Below are positions 1 through 8,813 of a stretch of DNA of 64,000 nt, one piece after another. Source of the stretch: Aeromicrobium flavum (lineage in GTDB: Bacteria; Actinomycetota; Actinomycetes; Propionibacteriales; Nocardioidaceae); the NCBI RefSeq assembly GCF_007992115.1, contig NZ_BJZQ01000012.1:40150-104149 (forward strand), read 5' to 3'. Every line of letters begins with the position of its first letter. Within the stretch, counting starts at the first letter, position 1. Position numbers and translations under genes: made by a program. The notes under the pieces were generated by a model that was not told where the DNA came from, did not search any database, and was given only the letters and a program-made list of their open reading frames with translations.

Positions 1-1141
1 CATGATCGGCGGCCTCGCCACCGCCGCCCCGATCGGCACCGCGCCCGACCAGGTGGGCGTCAGCAAGGACGTGTGGGTCCTCAAGGAGTCGCCGGACGAG
101 CCCGACCAGGGCCTGCTGGACCAGCTGCCGGTCTCGCAGGCCCGCGCCCCCGTCACGCAGGTGCCGCGCGTGCTCGACGACCTCTTCTGGCTCGGCCGCT
201 ACGCCGAGCGGGTCGAGGACCTGCTGCGCCTCGCGATCGTCACGCACGAGCTCGCCGAGGACTTCCAGGGCCGTCCGCACTCCAGCGGCGGGCAGACGCT
301 CTCGGTCGTCGCCGGCACGCTGCGGTCGCTCAGTCCGTCGGCGTACGACCGCGCCGACTTCGAGGGCGACCTGCGCTCGCTGCTGCTGGACGCGCGGCGG
401 CCGGGGTCGGTGGCGCAGACCGTGGCGCGGCTCAAGGAGATCGCGCAGAGTGTGCGCGACCAGGTGTCGCCGGACCTGTTCCGGGTGTTCGGTGCGATGG
501 ACCGCGCCCGGGGCGCGCTGGCGGCCAACCCCCACGGCTGGCAGATCGGCGAGAGTGCCGGCCGGATGCTCACCGACGTCCTGGCCCTGCACGGGGTCAC
601 CGGCAACATGGTCCGCGACGAGGGCTGGCACCTCATGGAGATCGGCCGGGGGATCGAGCGCAGCCTCCAGCTGTGCCACGTGATCGGACCGACGCTGTCC
701 GCGCGGCGCGGACTCGACGTCGATCGCGACCTCCACCACGCCGTCCTGCAGGCGTCCGAGAGCGCGATCACGCACCGCCGCCGTCACCGCGGCGTGGTGC
801 GCGGGGCGTCCGTGCTGGACCTGCTGCTGCTCGACGAGACCAACCCGCGCTCGTTGCTGTTCAACCTGCGCGCCATCGACGCGTCCCTGGCGACGCTGCC
901 CGGCTCCAGCGGCTCCACGCGCCCCGAGCGGCTCGTCGACGACCTGCTGGAGGAGCTCGACCGGCTGGACGTCGCGGACCTGTTGGCCACCGAGGGCGAC
1001 CACCGGCCGAACCTCGCGCGGTTCGCCCACGCCACGGCCCAGCACCTCATGCGGCTGTCCGACGCCGTCGGCGAGGTCCACTTCGCCACCGGACCCGTAC
1101 CGCGGTCGCTCGCGTTCTCGACCGTCGGAGCCGGCGCATGA
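1..1141 (+). CDS. Circularly permuted ATP-grasp / alpha-E fusion protein (3' part)
   Basis: The frame is open to the left edge, so the true start lies upstream and about 380 C-terminal residues are visible. The first residues (I-G-G-L-A) fit the G-G-L turn near the end of a circularly permuted ATP-grasp domain. From about residue 55 a helical alpha-E (DUF403-type) domain follows, opening with V-L-D-D-L-F-W-L-G-R-Y-A-E-R and carrying the D-E-T-N-P-R-S-L signature near residue 280. The stop overlaps the next start (ATGA), giving the classic ATP-grasp/alpha-E/transglutaminase set. Comparative genomics predicts these sets to make or modify peptides through amide ligation. The substrate is unknown. 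Confidence 0.85.
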   Translation, partial: MIGGLATAAPIGTAPDQVGVSKDVWVLKESPDEPDQGLLDQLPVSQARAPVTQVPRVLDDLFWLGRYAERVEDLLRLAIVTHELAEDFQGRPHSSGGQTLSVVAGTLRSLSPSAYDRADFEGDLRSLLLDARRPGSVAQTVARLKEIAQSVRDQVSPDLFRVFGAMDRARGALAANPHGWQIGESAGRMLTDVLALHGVTGNMVRDEGWHLMEIGRGIERSLQLCHVIGPTLSARRGLDVDRDLHHAVLQASESAITHRRRHRGVVRGASVLDLLLLDETNPRSLLFNLRAIDASLATLPGSSGSTRPERLVDDLLEELDRLDVADLLATEGDHRPNLARFAHATAQHLMRLSDAVGEVHFATGPVPRSLAFSTVGAGA

Positions 1142-2013
1142 GGTACCGCGTGTGGCACCGCACCACCTACACGTACGACGAGGACGTGTCGAACAGCTAC
1201 GGGCTCGCGCACGTCGTGCCGCGCGCCTCGCCGACGCAGCACGTCGAGTCGGTGGACGTCCGGATCGAGCCGACGCCGGGCGATGCCACGCGCGACATGG
1301 ACTACTACGGCAACGCGGTCACGTACTTCCAGGTGACGTCCCCGCACCGCACGCTCGTGGTCGACGCGACGAGCGAGGTCGAGGTCGTCCCGCCCGTCCA
1401 CGACCCGGCGGTGCTGGCGACCCCGTGGGAGCAGGCGCGCCCGGCCGACCGACCCGACGTCGACGGCGCGTGGCGGGCCGTCGACTTCTCCCTGCCCTCG
1501 ACCCTGGTCGACCAGACCGAGCAGGCGCGGGCGTACGCCGCCGAGTCGCTCGTCCCCGGCCGTCCCGTCGGCGAGGCGGTCACCGACCTGATGCACCGGA
1601 TCCACGCCGACTTCACGTACGACAAGGGCGCCACGACGGTCACGAGCCGGATCGACGACGTGTTCGCCCAGCGCGCCGGGGTCTGCCAGGACTTCGCCCA
1701 CCTGACGCTGTCGTGCCTGCGATCGCACGGGCTCGCGGTGGCCTACATCAGCGGCTACCTGGCGACGACCCCGGCGCCGGGGCGCGAGCGTGTCGTCGGT
1801 GCGGACGCGTCGCACGCGTGGGCGGCCGTGTGGCTCCCGGACGGCAGCTGGCTGGCGCTCGACCCGACGAACGACCAGTGGGCGAACGACCGCTACGTCA
1901 CCGTGGCCCGGGGGCGCGACTACAAGGACGTCCCGCCGGTCAAGGGCATCATCTACACCGACGCCAAGTCGTCCACCCTCGACGTGCAGGTCGACGTCGC
2001 GCCGCTGGTGTGA
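1138..2013 (+). CDS. Transglutaminase-like cysteine peptidase family protein
   Basis: 291 residues. The N-terminal bacterial transglutaminase-like domain starts M-R-Y-R-V-W-H-R-T-T-Y-T-Y, typical for this family. The papain-like triad is visible: Cys183 in A-G-V-C-Q-D-F-A-H, His226 in S-H-A-W and Asp242 in L-D-P-T-N. The ATG at 1138 is chosen because it overlaps the upstream stop and begins at the family's conserved N-terminus; the frame stays open further upstream only by chance. It is the third member of the ATP-grasp/alpha-E/transglutaminase operon and probably hydrolyses or cross-links a peptide made by its partners. No signal peptide is seen, so it should be cytoplasmic. Confidence 0.9.
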   Translation: MRYRVWHRTTYTYDEDVSNSYGLAHVVPRASPTQHVESVDVRIEPTPGDATRDMDYYGNAVTYFQVTSPHRTLVVDATSEVEVVPPVHDPAVLATPWEQARPADRPDVDGAWRAVDFSLPSTLVDQTEQARAYAAESLVPGRPVGEAVTDLMHRIHADFTYDKGATTVTSRIDDVFAQRAGVCQDFAHLTLSCLRSHGLAVAYISGYLATTPAPGRERVVGADASHAWAAVWLPDGSWLALDPTNDQWANDRYVTVARGRDYKDVPPVKGIIYTDAKSSTLDVQVDVAPLV

Positions 2014-2063
2014 TCTGAGCCGCCGAGGTGGCGCGAGCCGCCCGGCGGCGACAGGGTGGGAGC

Positions 2064-3056
2064 GTGCGTGCCTTCGAGTGTCGTCAGTGCGGCAACCCCC
2101 TCTACTTCGAGAACTCCACGTGCGTCGCGTGCGGGGCGCGACTCGGGTTCTCCCGTGAGGAGCGGGCGATCGTCCCCGTCGACGCGCAGGGCCGGTACGT
2201 CGACGCCGAGGGTCTCGTGTGGTGGCTGTGCAGCAACCGCGACCTGTCGGCCTGCACGTGGCTCACCCGCTTCGAGGGGACGCTGTGCTCCAACTGCTCC
2301 CTCACGCGCACGCGCCCCAACGACGCCGATGCAGCCGGCATGCGCGCGTTCCCCGGTGCCGAGTCGGCGAAGCGCCGGCTGATCGTCGAGCTGGACGCGC
2401 TCGAGCTGCCGATCGTCACCCGCGCCGAGGACCCCGAGAACGGGCTGGCGTTCGACCTGCTGTCGAGCGCGAACAAGCAGGTCACGACGGGACACCAGAA
2501 CGGCATCGTCACGATCGACCTGGCCGAGGGCGACAGCGTGCACCGCGAACGGCTCCGGCGCGACCTCGACGAGCCGTACCGCACCCTGCTCGGCCACTTC
2601 CGGCACGAGACGGGCCACTACTACGAGGCGCTCCTCGTCCGCGGCGACCGCCTCGAGGCCGCGCGGGAGCTGTTCGGCGACGAGCGCGAGGACTATGCCG
2701 AGGCGCTCGACCGGCACTACGAGCAGGGGCCGCCCGCAGGATGGCGCGACCGCTACATCAGCGCCTACGCCACGATGCACCCCTTCGAGGACTTCGCGGA
2801 GTCCTTCGCGCACTTCCTGCACATCACCGACACGATCGACACGGCCTGCTCGTTCGGCCTCACGTCGGTCGACATCGCGGCGTTCCGTTCGTTCCGGGAC
2901 CTCGTGACGGGCGTGTGGATCCCCCTGTCGGTCGCGCTCAACCAGATCAACCGGTCGATGGGCAAGGATCCGCTCTACCCGTTCGTGATCGCCGGTCCCG
3001 TGCTGGACAAGCTGGAGTTCGTCGCCTCGCTGTCGCCGCGGTACCAGGCACTCTGA
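2064..3056 (+). CDS. Putative zinc-binding metallopeptidase (Peptidase_Mx-like)
   Basis: 330 residues from GTG 2064, chosen because the protein then opens directly with a zinc ribbon (Cys6, Cys9, Cys20, Cys23); an ATG frame 36 bases upstream would add an unconserved arginine-rich tail. A metallopeptidase HExxH motif (H-E-T-G-H, residues 181-185) lies mid-protein. The architecture of zinc ribbon followed by an HExxH domain matches the family annotated as putative zinc-binding metallopeptidase (DUF2248/Peptidase_Mx). It lies 50 bases behind the transglutaminase gene and is often found with such clusters, so it may act on the same unknown peptide. The substrate is unknown. Confidence 0.85.
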   Translation: MRAFECRQCGNPLYFENSTCVACGARLGFSREERAIVPVDAQGRYVDAEGLVWWLCSNRDLSACTWLTRFEGTLCSNCSLTRTRPNDADAAGMRAFPGAESAKRRLIVELDALELPIVTRAEDPENGLAFDLLSSANKQVTTGHQNGIVTIDLAEGDSVHRERLRRDLDEPYRTLLGHFRHETGHYYEALLVRGDRLEAARELFGDEREDYAEALDRHYEQGPPAGWRDRYISAYATMHPFEDFAESFAHFLHITDTIDTACSFGLTSVDIAAFRSFRDLVTGVWIPLSVALNQINRSMGKDPLYPFVIAGPVLDKLEFVASLSPRYQAL

Positions 3057-3109
3057 GCCGCGGTCGCGCGGATTCGTTGCGGGTGGGGCTCGTCTGGGAC
3101 ACTGGAGTC

Positions 3110-4255
3110 ATGGCCAACGAGGTGAATGTCGCGGACGTCAATCCGAAGCCGCTGCCCCTCGTGATGGCACCGGCGAAGGGGCGGGGCAAGCCGCCGCGCC
3201 ACCTGGCCGACCTCTCGGGTGACGAGCGCAAGGCGGCCGCCGAGGAGCTGGGACTCCAGCCGTACCGCGTGAAGCAGGTCGCGCACCACTACTACGCGCG
3301 GCACGAGCGCGACCCCGAGCAGATGACCGACCTCCCCGCGAAGGAGCGCGACGCCATCGTGGGCGCGCTGCTGCCGCCCTTGCTGTCGCAGGTGCGCGTG
3401 CTCGAGGCCGACAAGGGCACGACCCGCAAGACCCTGTGGCGCCTGTTCGACAACGCGCTCGTCGAGTCGGTGCTGATGCGCTACCCCGACCGCGCCACGA
3501 TCTGCGTGTCCAGCCAGGCCGGCTGTGGCATGGCCTGCCCGTTCTGCGCCACCGGCCAGGGCGGTCTGCAGCGCAACATGAGCACGGCCGAGATCATCGA
3601 CCAGGTCGTCGACGCCGCCCACCAGATGTCCTCCGGGGCGATCCCCGGCGGCCCGGGCCGGCTGTCGAACGTGGTCTTCATGGGCATGGGTGAGCCGATG
3701 GCCAACTACAAGGCCGTCATCGGCGCCGTGCGCCGCATGGTGGCTCCCGCTCCCGACGGGCTGGGCATGAGCGCCCGCAACATCACCGTCTCCACCGTGG
3801 GCCTCGTGCCGCGGATGCTGCAGCTGGCCGAGGAGGGCATCCCGGTCACCCTCGCGCTGAGCCTGCACGCGCCCGACGACGAGCTGCGCAACGAGCTGGT
3901 GCCGATCAACAACCGCTCGAGCGTCGCCGAGACCGTCGCGGCCGCCTGGAACTACGCGAAGACGACGAAGCGCCGCGTCTCGATCGAGTACGCGATGATG
4001 CGCGACATCAACGACCAGGCGTGGCGTGCGGACATGCTCGGCGACGTCCTGAACTCCTACGGCGACTGGGGCTGGGTGCACGTCAACCTCATCCCGCTGA
4101 ACCCGACGCCCGGCTCCATGTGGACCGCCTCGCGTCGCGAGGACGAGCGCGAGTTCGTCCGCCGCCTCGAGGCCAAGGGCATCCCGACGACGGTCCGCGA
4201 CACCCGCGGCTCCGACATCGACGGCGCCTGCGGCCAGCTGGCCGCCGCCGAGTAG
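3110..4255 (+). CDS. rlmN: Dual-specificity 23S rRNA/tRNA adenine-C2 methyltransferase RlmN
   Basis: 381 residues, family-typical. It is a radical-SAM enzyme that methylates C2 of A2503 in 23S rRNA and A37 in some tRNAs. The radical-SAM cluster motif C-G-M-A-C-P-F-C gives Cys139, Cys143 and Cys146. The C-terminal G-A-C-G-Q-L holds the cysteine (about 374) that becomes methylated and carries the methylene. The SAM-site G-M-G-E-P motif is present (F-M-G-M-G-E-P-M). The ATG at 3110 is preceded by a GACACT hexamer with a six-base gap and no ribosome binding site, suggesting a leaderless transcript. It is followed by a large inverted repeat and a convergent two-component operon. Confidence 0.96.
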   Translation: MANEVNVADVNPKPLPLVMAPAKGRGKPPRHLADLSGDERKAAAEELGLQPYRVKQVAHHYYARHERDPEQMTDLPAKERDAIVGALLPPLLSQVRVLEADKGTTRKTLWRLFDNALVESVLMRYPDRATICVSSQAGCGMACPFCATGQGGLQRNMSTAEIIDQVVDAAHQMSSGAIPGGPGRLSNVVFMGMGEPMANYKAVIGAVRRMVAPAPDGLGMSARNITVSTVGLVPRMLQLAEEGIPVTLALSLHAPDDELRNELVPINNRSSVAETVAAAWNYAKTTKRRVSIEYAMMRDINDQAWRADMLGDVLNSYGDWGWVHVNLIPLNPTPGSMWTASRREDEREFVRRLEAKGIPTTVRDTRGSDIDGACGQLAAAE

Positions 4256-4288
4256 GACCTCCGGGGGCGCAATCGCCTCTCCCACCCC

Positions 4289-4347
4289 ACTTTTGGAACT
4301 CGTTTCACGTCGACGGAGTGCTCAGACGTGGATCCGGTTCCAAAAGT
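4289..4347. repeat. Nested inverted repeat between convergent genes
   Basis: A perfect 11-bp inverted repeat (4289-4299 against 4337-4347, arms acttttggaac and its complement) encloses a second perfect 5-bp pair (cacgt 4306-4310, acgtg 4326-4330). The two helices are separated by symmetric six-base internal loops, with a 15-base apical loop. It lies between the stops of rlmN and the minus-strand response regulator, so a bidirectional transcription terminator is the simplest reading. The AT-rich outer arms and the size would also fit a small palindromic repeat element. Confidence 0.7.
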
Positions 4348-4373
4348 TGTCACGGGCTGGTCGGAGGCGAGCC

Positions 4374-5033
4374 TCAGAGGCAGCCGGCGTCGTGCATGGT
4401 GATCGCCACCTGGACCCGGTTGGTGGCGTCGAGCTTGGCGAAGATGCGCGAGATGTGCGCCTTCACGGTGGCCAGGCTCATGAAGAGCTCGCCCGCGATC
4501 TCGGCGTTGGAGCGGCCCTGTCCGACCGCTCGGGCGACGTCCAGCTCGCGCTCGGTCAGGGTGTCCACGAGCCGGGCGGCGTCGGTGCGGCGGTGGTCGG
4601 TGGTGTCCGCCGTGACCTGCCGGATGAGGTTCTCGGTCACCGCGGGCGACAGCATCGGCTCTCCGGCCATCACCGCCTCGATCGCCTGCACGATGCGCGG
4701 GGGAGGAGTGTCCTTCAGCAGGAAGCCCGCGGCGCCGGCCGCCAGCGCCGCGACGACGTGGTCGTCGGCGTCGAACGTCGTCAGCACGAGGACCTTCGGG
4801 GCGTCGGGCTCCGCGGTGATCGCCCGGGTGGCCTCGATGCCGTCCATCACCGGCATGCGCAGGTCCATCAGGACGAGGTCGACGGGCCGCTCGCGCAGGA
4901 CGGCCAGCGCCTCGCGCCCGTCGGCCGCCTCGGCCACGACCTCGACGTGCGGGGAGCCGCCCAGGATCAGGGCCAGCCCCGCCCGCACCAGAGGGTCGTC
5001 GTCGGTCAGCAGCACCCGGGTCACGCGTTCCAT
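4374..5033 (-). CDS. NarL/LuxR-family response regulator
   Basis: 219 residues. The receiver domain has the acidic pair D-D-D near residues 10-12, the phospho-acceptor Asp in V-L-M-D-L-R-M-P, and the T...K switch residues (V-L-T-T-F, L-L-K-D-T-P). The C-terminal LuxR helix-turn-helix begins L-T-E-R-E-L-D-V and contains S-L-A-T-V-K-A-H-I. The ATG lies inside the 3' end of the kinase gene (13-bp overlap), so the two are co-translated. The divergent ABC exporter is the obvious regulatory target, as in LiaRS- or DesKR-like arrangements; this is inferred from position only. Confidence 0.93.
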   Translation of the reverse strand: MERVTRVLLTDDDPLVRAGLALILGGSPHVEVVAEAADGREALAVLRERPVDLVLMDLRMPVMDGIEATRAITAEPDAPKVLVLTTFDADDHVVAALAAGAAGFLLKDTPPPRIVQAIEAVMAGEPMLSPAVTENLIRQVTADTTDHRRTDAARLVDTLTERELDVARAVGQGRSNAEIAGELFMSLATVKAHISRIFAKLDATNRVQVAITMHDAGCL

Positions 5034-6214
5034 GGCAACCAGACTCTCAGGACGTGGTGGTCCGACAGCGTCGCGTGGTGCAACCGGCCCCCGGCGAGCT
5101 CGGCCCGCTCGGCCAGGCCCACGAGCCCCAGGCCCGACGGGGGCAGGCTCGACGGGGCCTGCCCGGCGGGCAGCGGGTTCGACACCTCGATGACGAGCCC
5201 GTCCTCGGGCCCGCCGGACACGGCCAGGTGCACGCGCGCGTACGGAGCGTGCTTGGCCGCGTTGGTCAGGCCCTCCTGCACCACGCGGTACGCGGTGCGG
5301 CCGATCCCTCCCGGGACCGCGGACGGGTCGACCAGGAGCTCGGCGACGAGGTTCATGCCCGTGCCCCGGAAGTGCCCCAGCAGGTCGGGGATCGCGGCGG
5401 CCGTGGGCTGCGGCGGCTCGGGCTCGGCGTCCCCGGCGTCCTCACGCAGCACGCCCAGCACCTCGCGGAGCTCGACCAGCGCCAGCCGGGAGCTCTGCTC
5501 GATCGTCGCGGCCGTCGCCTTGACCTCGTCGGCGGAGAGGTCGTCGCGGTAGGACAGGGCGCCGGCGTGCATCGTCACGATCGAGATCCGGTGGGCGAGC
5601 ACGTCGTGCATCTCGCGCGCGATCCGGGCGCGCTCGGCGATCCGGGCCTGGGCCACGCGCGCGGCCTGCTCGGACTCGGCGGTCTCGGCCCGGTCGCGCA
5701 GGGTGGCCAGCAGCTCGCGTCGCGAGCCGACGAACATGCCCCAGCCCACCGTGATCGCGATGATCGTCGTCAGCAGCGCGAGGTCGACCAGGATCAGCTC
5801 GCGGCCCTGGCCCGAGGGGTCGCCGAAGAGGATGAAGCCACCCCCGGACAGGGCGCTGGCGGCGCTGACCGGCAGGATCTCCCGCCAGCGGCGCCGCGTG
5901 GAGAGCGAGAACAGCGCCAGGGTCGCGGGTCCGCCCGCCGACAGGAAGAACCCGGCGACGAGATTGGTCGACAGGGCCACCGCCACGGGAAAGCGCCGGC
6001 GCCAGAAGACGGCCACGAAGCTGGCGGCGCCCAGCAGGAGGTCGAGCCAGAACCACCAGCGGGCCTGCTCCCACTGGTACTCGACCAGGGGCGACCACGC
6101 GATGGCCGAGATCAGCATCACCAGGCCGATCCGCCACGTGTACCCCCACCGGGAGATCGGGGGAGCGGGCGTCGTCACCGGTTCAGGATAGGTGCGCTCG
6201 ACGCGGGGAGGCAT
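5021..6214 (-). CDS. Sensor histidine kinase (HisKA_3 / NarL partner)
   Basis: About 397 residues if it begins at ATG 6212-6214; GTG 6176-6178 is an alternative, and the frame runs on upstream into the divergent promoter region, which I discount. Five or six hydrophobic segments occupy roughly residues 20-170. A dimerisation/phosphoacceptor helix with His in R-E-M-H-D-V-L-A-H-R follows, then an ATPase domain with an N box (L-T-N-A-A-K-H-A) and a G box (G-L-G-L-V-G-L). There is no large extracellular sensor loop, as in DesK-like intramembrane-sensing kinases. It overlaps its response regulator and is divergent from an ABC exporter, probably sensing membrane or drug stress. Confidence 0.9.
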   Translation of the reverse strand: MPPRVERTYPEPVTTPAPPISRWGYTWRIGLVMLISAIAWSPLVEYQWEQARWWFWLDLLLGAASFVAVFWRRRFPVAVALSTNLVAGFFLSAGGPATLALFSLSTRRRWREILPVSAASALSGGGFILFGDPSGQGRELILVDLALLTTIIAITVGWGMFVGSRRELLATLRDRAETAESEQAARVAQARIAERARIAREMHDVLAHRISIVTMHAGALSYRDDLSADEVKATAATIEQSSRLALVELREVLGVLREDAGDAEPEPPQPTAAAIPDLLGHFRGTGMNLVAELLVDPSAVPGGIGRTAYRVVQEGLTNAAKHAPYARVHLAVSGGPEDGLVIEVSNPLPAGQAPSSLPPSGLGLVGLAERAELAGGRLHHATLSDHHVLRVWLPWNA

Positions 6215-6308
6215 CGGACCGGCGGCCGACGCACCCCCTACTTTCGGCCATCGGGTCTGGCGTGTCGGATGCAGCGCCGGAGCCGCCGGACACGGCAGGG
6301 TGGAGTCC

Positions 6309-7220
6309 ATGATCGAAGTCCGAAATCTCTCCAAGTCGTACGGCGACTTCCGCGCCGTCGACGACGTCTCGTTCGTGTGCCAGCCGGGTCGCGTCACCGG
6401 CTTCCTCGGCCCGAACGGCGCCGGCAAGTCCACCGCGATGCGGATGATCACGGGCCTGACCCGTCCCTCCTCCGGCACCGCCACGATCGGCGGCGTCGCC
6501 TACGCCGACATCCCGAACCCCGCCGCGCAGGTGGGCGTCCTGCTGGACGCGTCGGCCCAGCACGGCGGCCGCACGGGCCGCGAGGTGCTGACCATCGGCG
6601 CGCGGGCGATGGGGCTCCCCGCCGAGCGCGTCGACGAGATGCTCGCGCTGGTGGGCCTGACGCCCAAGGAGTCCAAGCGGCGTGTGCGCAATTACTCGCT
6701 CGGCATGCGCCAGCGGCTCGGCATCGCCCACGCGCTGCTGGGCGATCCGCGGGTCCTGATCCTCGACGAGCCGGTCAACGGACTCGATCCGGCCGGCATC
6801 CACTGGATGCGCCAGCTGCTGCGCGAGTACGCCAACCGCGGCGGCACCGTGATGCTCTCGTCGCACCTGCTGCACGAGATCCAGATCATCGCCGACGACC
6901 TGATCGTCATCGGCCACGGCCGCATCGTCGCCATGGGGACGAAGGACGACCTGCTCCGCACCGCCGGCAGCCGCGTCCGGGCGCGCGACAACGCCGCTCT
7001 CGTCCGTGCGCTCGAGGCCGCCGGACTGGAGGCGAGCCAGGCGTCCGACGCCGTCACCTCCACCGCGACGCCCGAGCAGGTGGGCCTGGCCGCGGCCGCG
7101 GCCGGCGTGCCCCTCATCGAACTGCGCGAGGCCGACGGCGCCGGCCTGGAGGCCATGTTCCTCCAGCTGACCGCCGAGGACCAGCGCGACGTCATCGCCC
7201 CCGAAGGAGTCCAGGCATGA
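6309..7220 (+). CDS. ABC transporter ATP-binding protein (ABC-2 exporter, CcmA/NatA-like)
   Basis: 303 residues. Walker A G-P-N-G-A-G-K-S-T lies near residue 38, the signature is Y-S-L-G-M-R-Q-R-L, Walker B is V-L-I-L-D-E-P, and the H-loop is S-S-H-L. A C-terminal extension of about 90 residues (T-A-G-S-R-V-R-A) is typical for the drug- or lantibiotic-exporter subfamily. ATG 6309 starts the usual M-I-E-V-R-N-L-S-K-S-Y; the frame extends upstream but with non-family sequence. It overlaps the permease gene by ATGA and is divergent from the two-component operon, so the pair likely forms a stress-induced exporter. Confidence 0.94.
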   Translation: MIEVRNLSKSYGDFRAVDDVSFVCQPGRVTGFLGPNGAGKSTAMRMITGLTRPSSGTATIGGVAYADIPNPAAQVGVLLDASAQHGGRTGREVLTIGARAMGLPAERVDEMLALVGLTPKESKRRVRNYSLGMRQRLGIAHALLGDPRVLILDEPVNGLDPAGIHWMRQLLREYANRGGTVMLSSHLLHEIQIIADDLIVIGHGRIVAMGTKDDLLRTAGSRVRARDNAALVRALEAAGLEASQASDAVTSTATPEQVGLAAAAAGVPLIELREADGAGLEAMFLQLTAEDQRDVIAPEGVQA

Positions 7221-8044
7221 GCACGCTCACCAACCAGCCCACGATCGACACGACCCGACCGGCGATCCCGTTCGGGCGCGAGGTCCGCGTCGAGACGCGC
7301 AAGATGTTCGACACCCGCGGTGGCCGGTGGCTGTTCATCATCACCGGCCTGCTGATCGTCCTGGCGATGGGTCTCACGCTGCTCGTCGTCGCGCTCAACG
7401 ACGAGGTCACGATCACCGCCTCCGGGTTCTCGGACGTCATGACGATCCCGGTCTCGATCCTCGTCCCGATCTTCGCGATCCTGACGGTCAGCAGCGAGTG
7501 GAGCCAACGCACGCACCTGACGACGTTCACGCTGCAGCCGAACCGCGGTCGGGTGGTGGCGGCGAAGTTCGTCTCGGTCACCCTGCTCGCCGTCGGCACC
7601 ATCGTCCTGGCCGTCGCCCTCGGCGCCGTGGGCAACGTCGTCTACGGGCTCATCACCGACCACGATGCGGTGTGGAACGTCTCGGGCAAGCAGCTGTTCT
7701 GGACGGTCGTGCTGCAGCTGGTCTTCTTCTGGATGGCCTTCGCCCTCGCGACCCTGCTGCTCAACACGCCCGCCACGATCGCGGTCTTCTACGTGGTCGC
7801 GCTGATCCTGCCGGTCATGGTCTACCCGGTCCTGAGCTTCATCTTCGAGTGGGCGCGCGACCTGCTGCCCTGGGTGGACTTCAACTACGCGGCGATGCCC
7901 CTGATCAGCGGCGAGAACTTCTTCGGAGAGGCGGTGGACGTCGGTCCCGTCGAGTACGTGCGGTTCGCGTTCACGATCTTCCTGTGGGTCGTGGTGCCGG
8001 GCGTCCTGGGCTACCTGCGGATCCAGCGCACCGAAGTGAAGTGA
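7217..8044 (+). CDS. ABC-2 type transporter permease
   Basis: 275 residues with six predicted membrane segments: about residues 38-60, 72-95, 118-142, 165-195, 198-220 and 248-265. The N-terminal cytosolic stretch F-G-R-E-V-R-V-E-T-R-K-M-F-D-T-R-G is characteristic of ABC-2 permeases that partner CcmA-type ATPases. The start overlaps the ATPase stop. Together with 6309-7220 it should make a dimeric exporter in the cytoplasmic membrane. The substrate cannot be read from the sequence. Confidence 0.9.
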   Translation: MSTLTNQPTIDTTRPAIPFGREVRVETRKMFDTRGGRWLFIITGLLIVLAMGLTLLVVALNDEVTITASGFSDVMTIPVSILVPIFAILTVSSEWSQRTHLTTFTLQPNRGRVVAAKFVSVTLLAVGTIVLAVALGAVGNVVYGLITDHDAVWNVSGKQLFWTVVLQLVFFWMAFALATLLLNTPATIAVFYVVALILPVMVYPVLSFIFEWARDLLPWVDFNYAAMPLISGENFFGEAVDVGPVEYVRFAFTIFLWVVVPGVLGYLRIQRTEVK

Positions 8045-8074
8045 GGCCGAGCCGTCCGCGCGATGGTCGCTCGC

Positions 8075-8080
8075 TAGGTT
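8075..8080 (+). promoter_or_regulatory. -10 hexamer for enoyl-CoA hydratase gene
   Basis: TAGGTT, seven bases before ATG 8088. There is no ribosome binding site between them, so the transcript would start at or next to the start codon. Confidence 0.6.
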
Positions 8081-8087
8081 GGGTCAC

Positions 8088-8813
8088 ATGCCCGACCTGC
8101 TGACCATCGCGCGCGACGGCGACGTCGTCGTGCTGACCCTCGGCCGTCCCGACCGGCGCAACGCGCTGAACCTGGCGCTGTGCCGCGAGATCCACGAGGC
8201 CGTCGTCGACGCCGTCGACCAGGAGGCTCGCGCCCTCGTGGTCACCGGGGACGGATCGGCCTTCTGCGCCGGCGCCGACCTCGACGGCGTGTACGGCGAC
8301 GAGTTCATCGAGGCGCTGTACCGGATGCTGCACCACCTGGCCGAGGTCCCGGTCCCGGTCATCGCGGCCGTCAACGGCCCGGCGATCGGGGCAGGCACCC
8401 AGCTGGCCATCGCGTGCGACCTGCGCGTCGTCGACGAGCGTGCTCGCTTCGCGGTGCCCACCGCACGCAACGGCATGGCCGTCGACGCGTGGACGATCCG
8501 CACCCTGGCCCAGCTCGCGGGCTCGGGCCGCGCCCGGCGGGTGATGCTCGCCGCGGACACGATCGACCGGGACGAGGCCCTCTCGTGCGGCCTGGCCGAT
8601 CGCGCCGGCAGGCTCGAGGACGCCGTGGCGTGGGCGCACGAGATCGCCACGCTGGCGCCGCTGACCCTGGCCCACAACAAGCTCGTCCTCAACGGCAGCA
8701 CCGACGACGAGCGCATCGCGCAGAGCTTCGCCGACGTCTGGGCCAGCGAGGACGTCAAGGAAGCCGCCACCGCTCGCGCCGAGAAGCGCGACCCGATCTT
8801 CCGGGGGCACTGA
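8088..8813 (+). CDS. Enoyl-CoA hydratase/isomerase family protein
   Basis: 241 residues, crotonase fold. The N-terminal G-R-P-D-R-R-N-A-L-N and the oxyanion-hole segment A-F-C-A-G-A-D-L are present, as is the second oxyanion region G-P-A-I-G-A-G-T-Q-L. The usual catalytic Glu pair is not plainly conserved (A-T-A-R-N-G-M-A-V-D in that region), so the exact reaction is uncertain. The protein resembles the enoyl-CoA hydratase genes that sit just upstream of dxr in actinobacteria. ATG 8088 is preferred over the in-frame TTG at 8079 because a -10 hexamer lies in between. The stop overlaps the next gene (TGATG). Confidence 0.85.
   Translation: MPDLLTIARDGDVVVLTLGRPDRRNALNLALCREIHEAVVDAVDQEARALVVTGDGSAFCAGADLDGVYGDEFIEALYRMLHHLAEVPVPVIAAVNGPAIGAGTQLAIACDLRVVDERARFAVPTARNGMAVDAWTIRTLAQLAGSGRARRVMLAADTIDRDEALSCGLADRAGRLEDAVAWAHEIATLAPLTLAHNKLVLNGSTDDERIAQSFADVWASEDVKEAATARAEKRDPIFRGH

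Noticed and set aside
4289..4347. LacI-type operator reading of the inverted repeat
   Set aside because: The 37-base spacer and location between two gene ends fit a terminator or repeat element better than a protein-binding palindrome.
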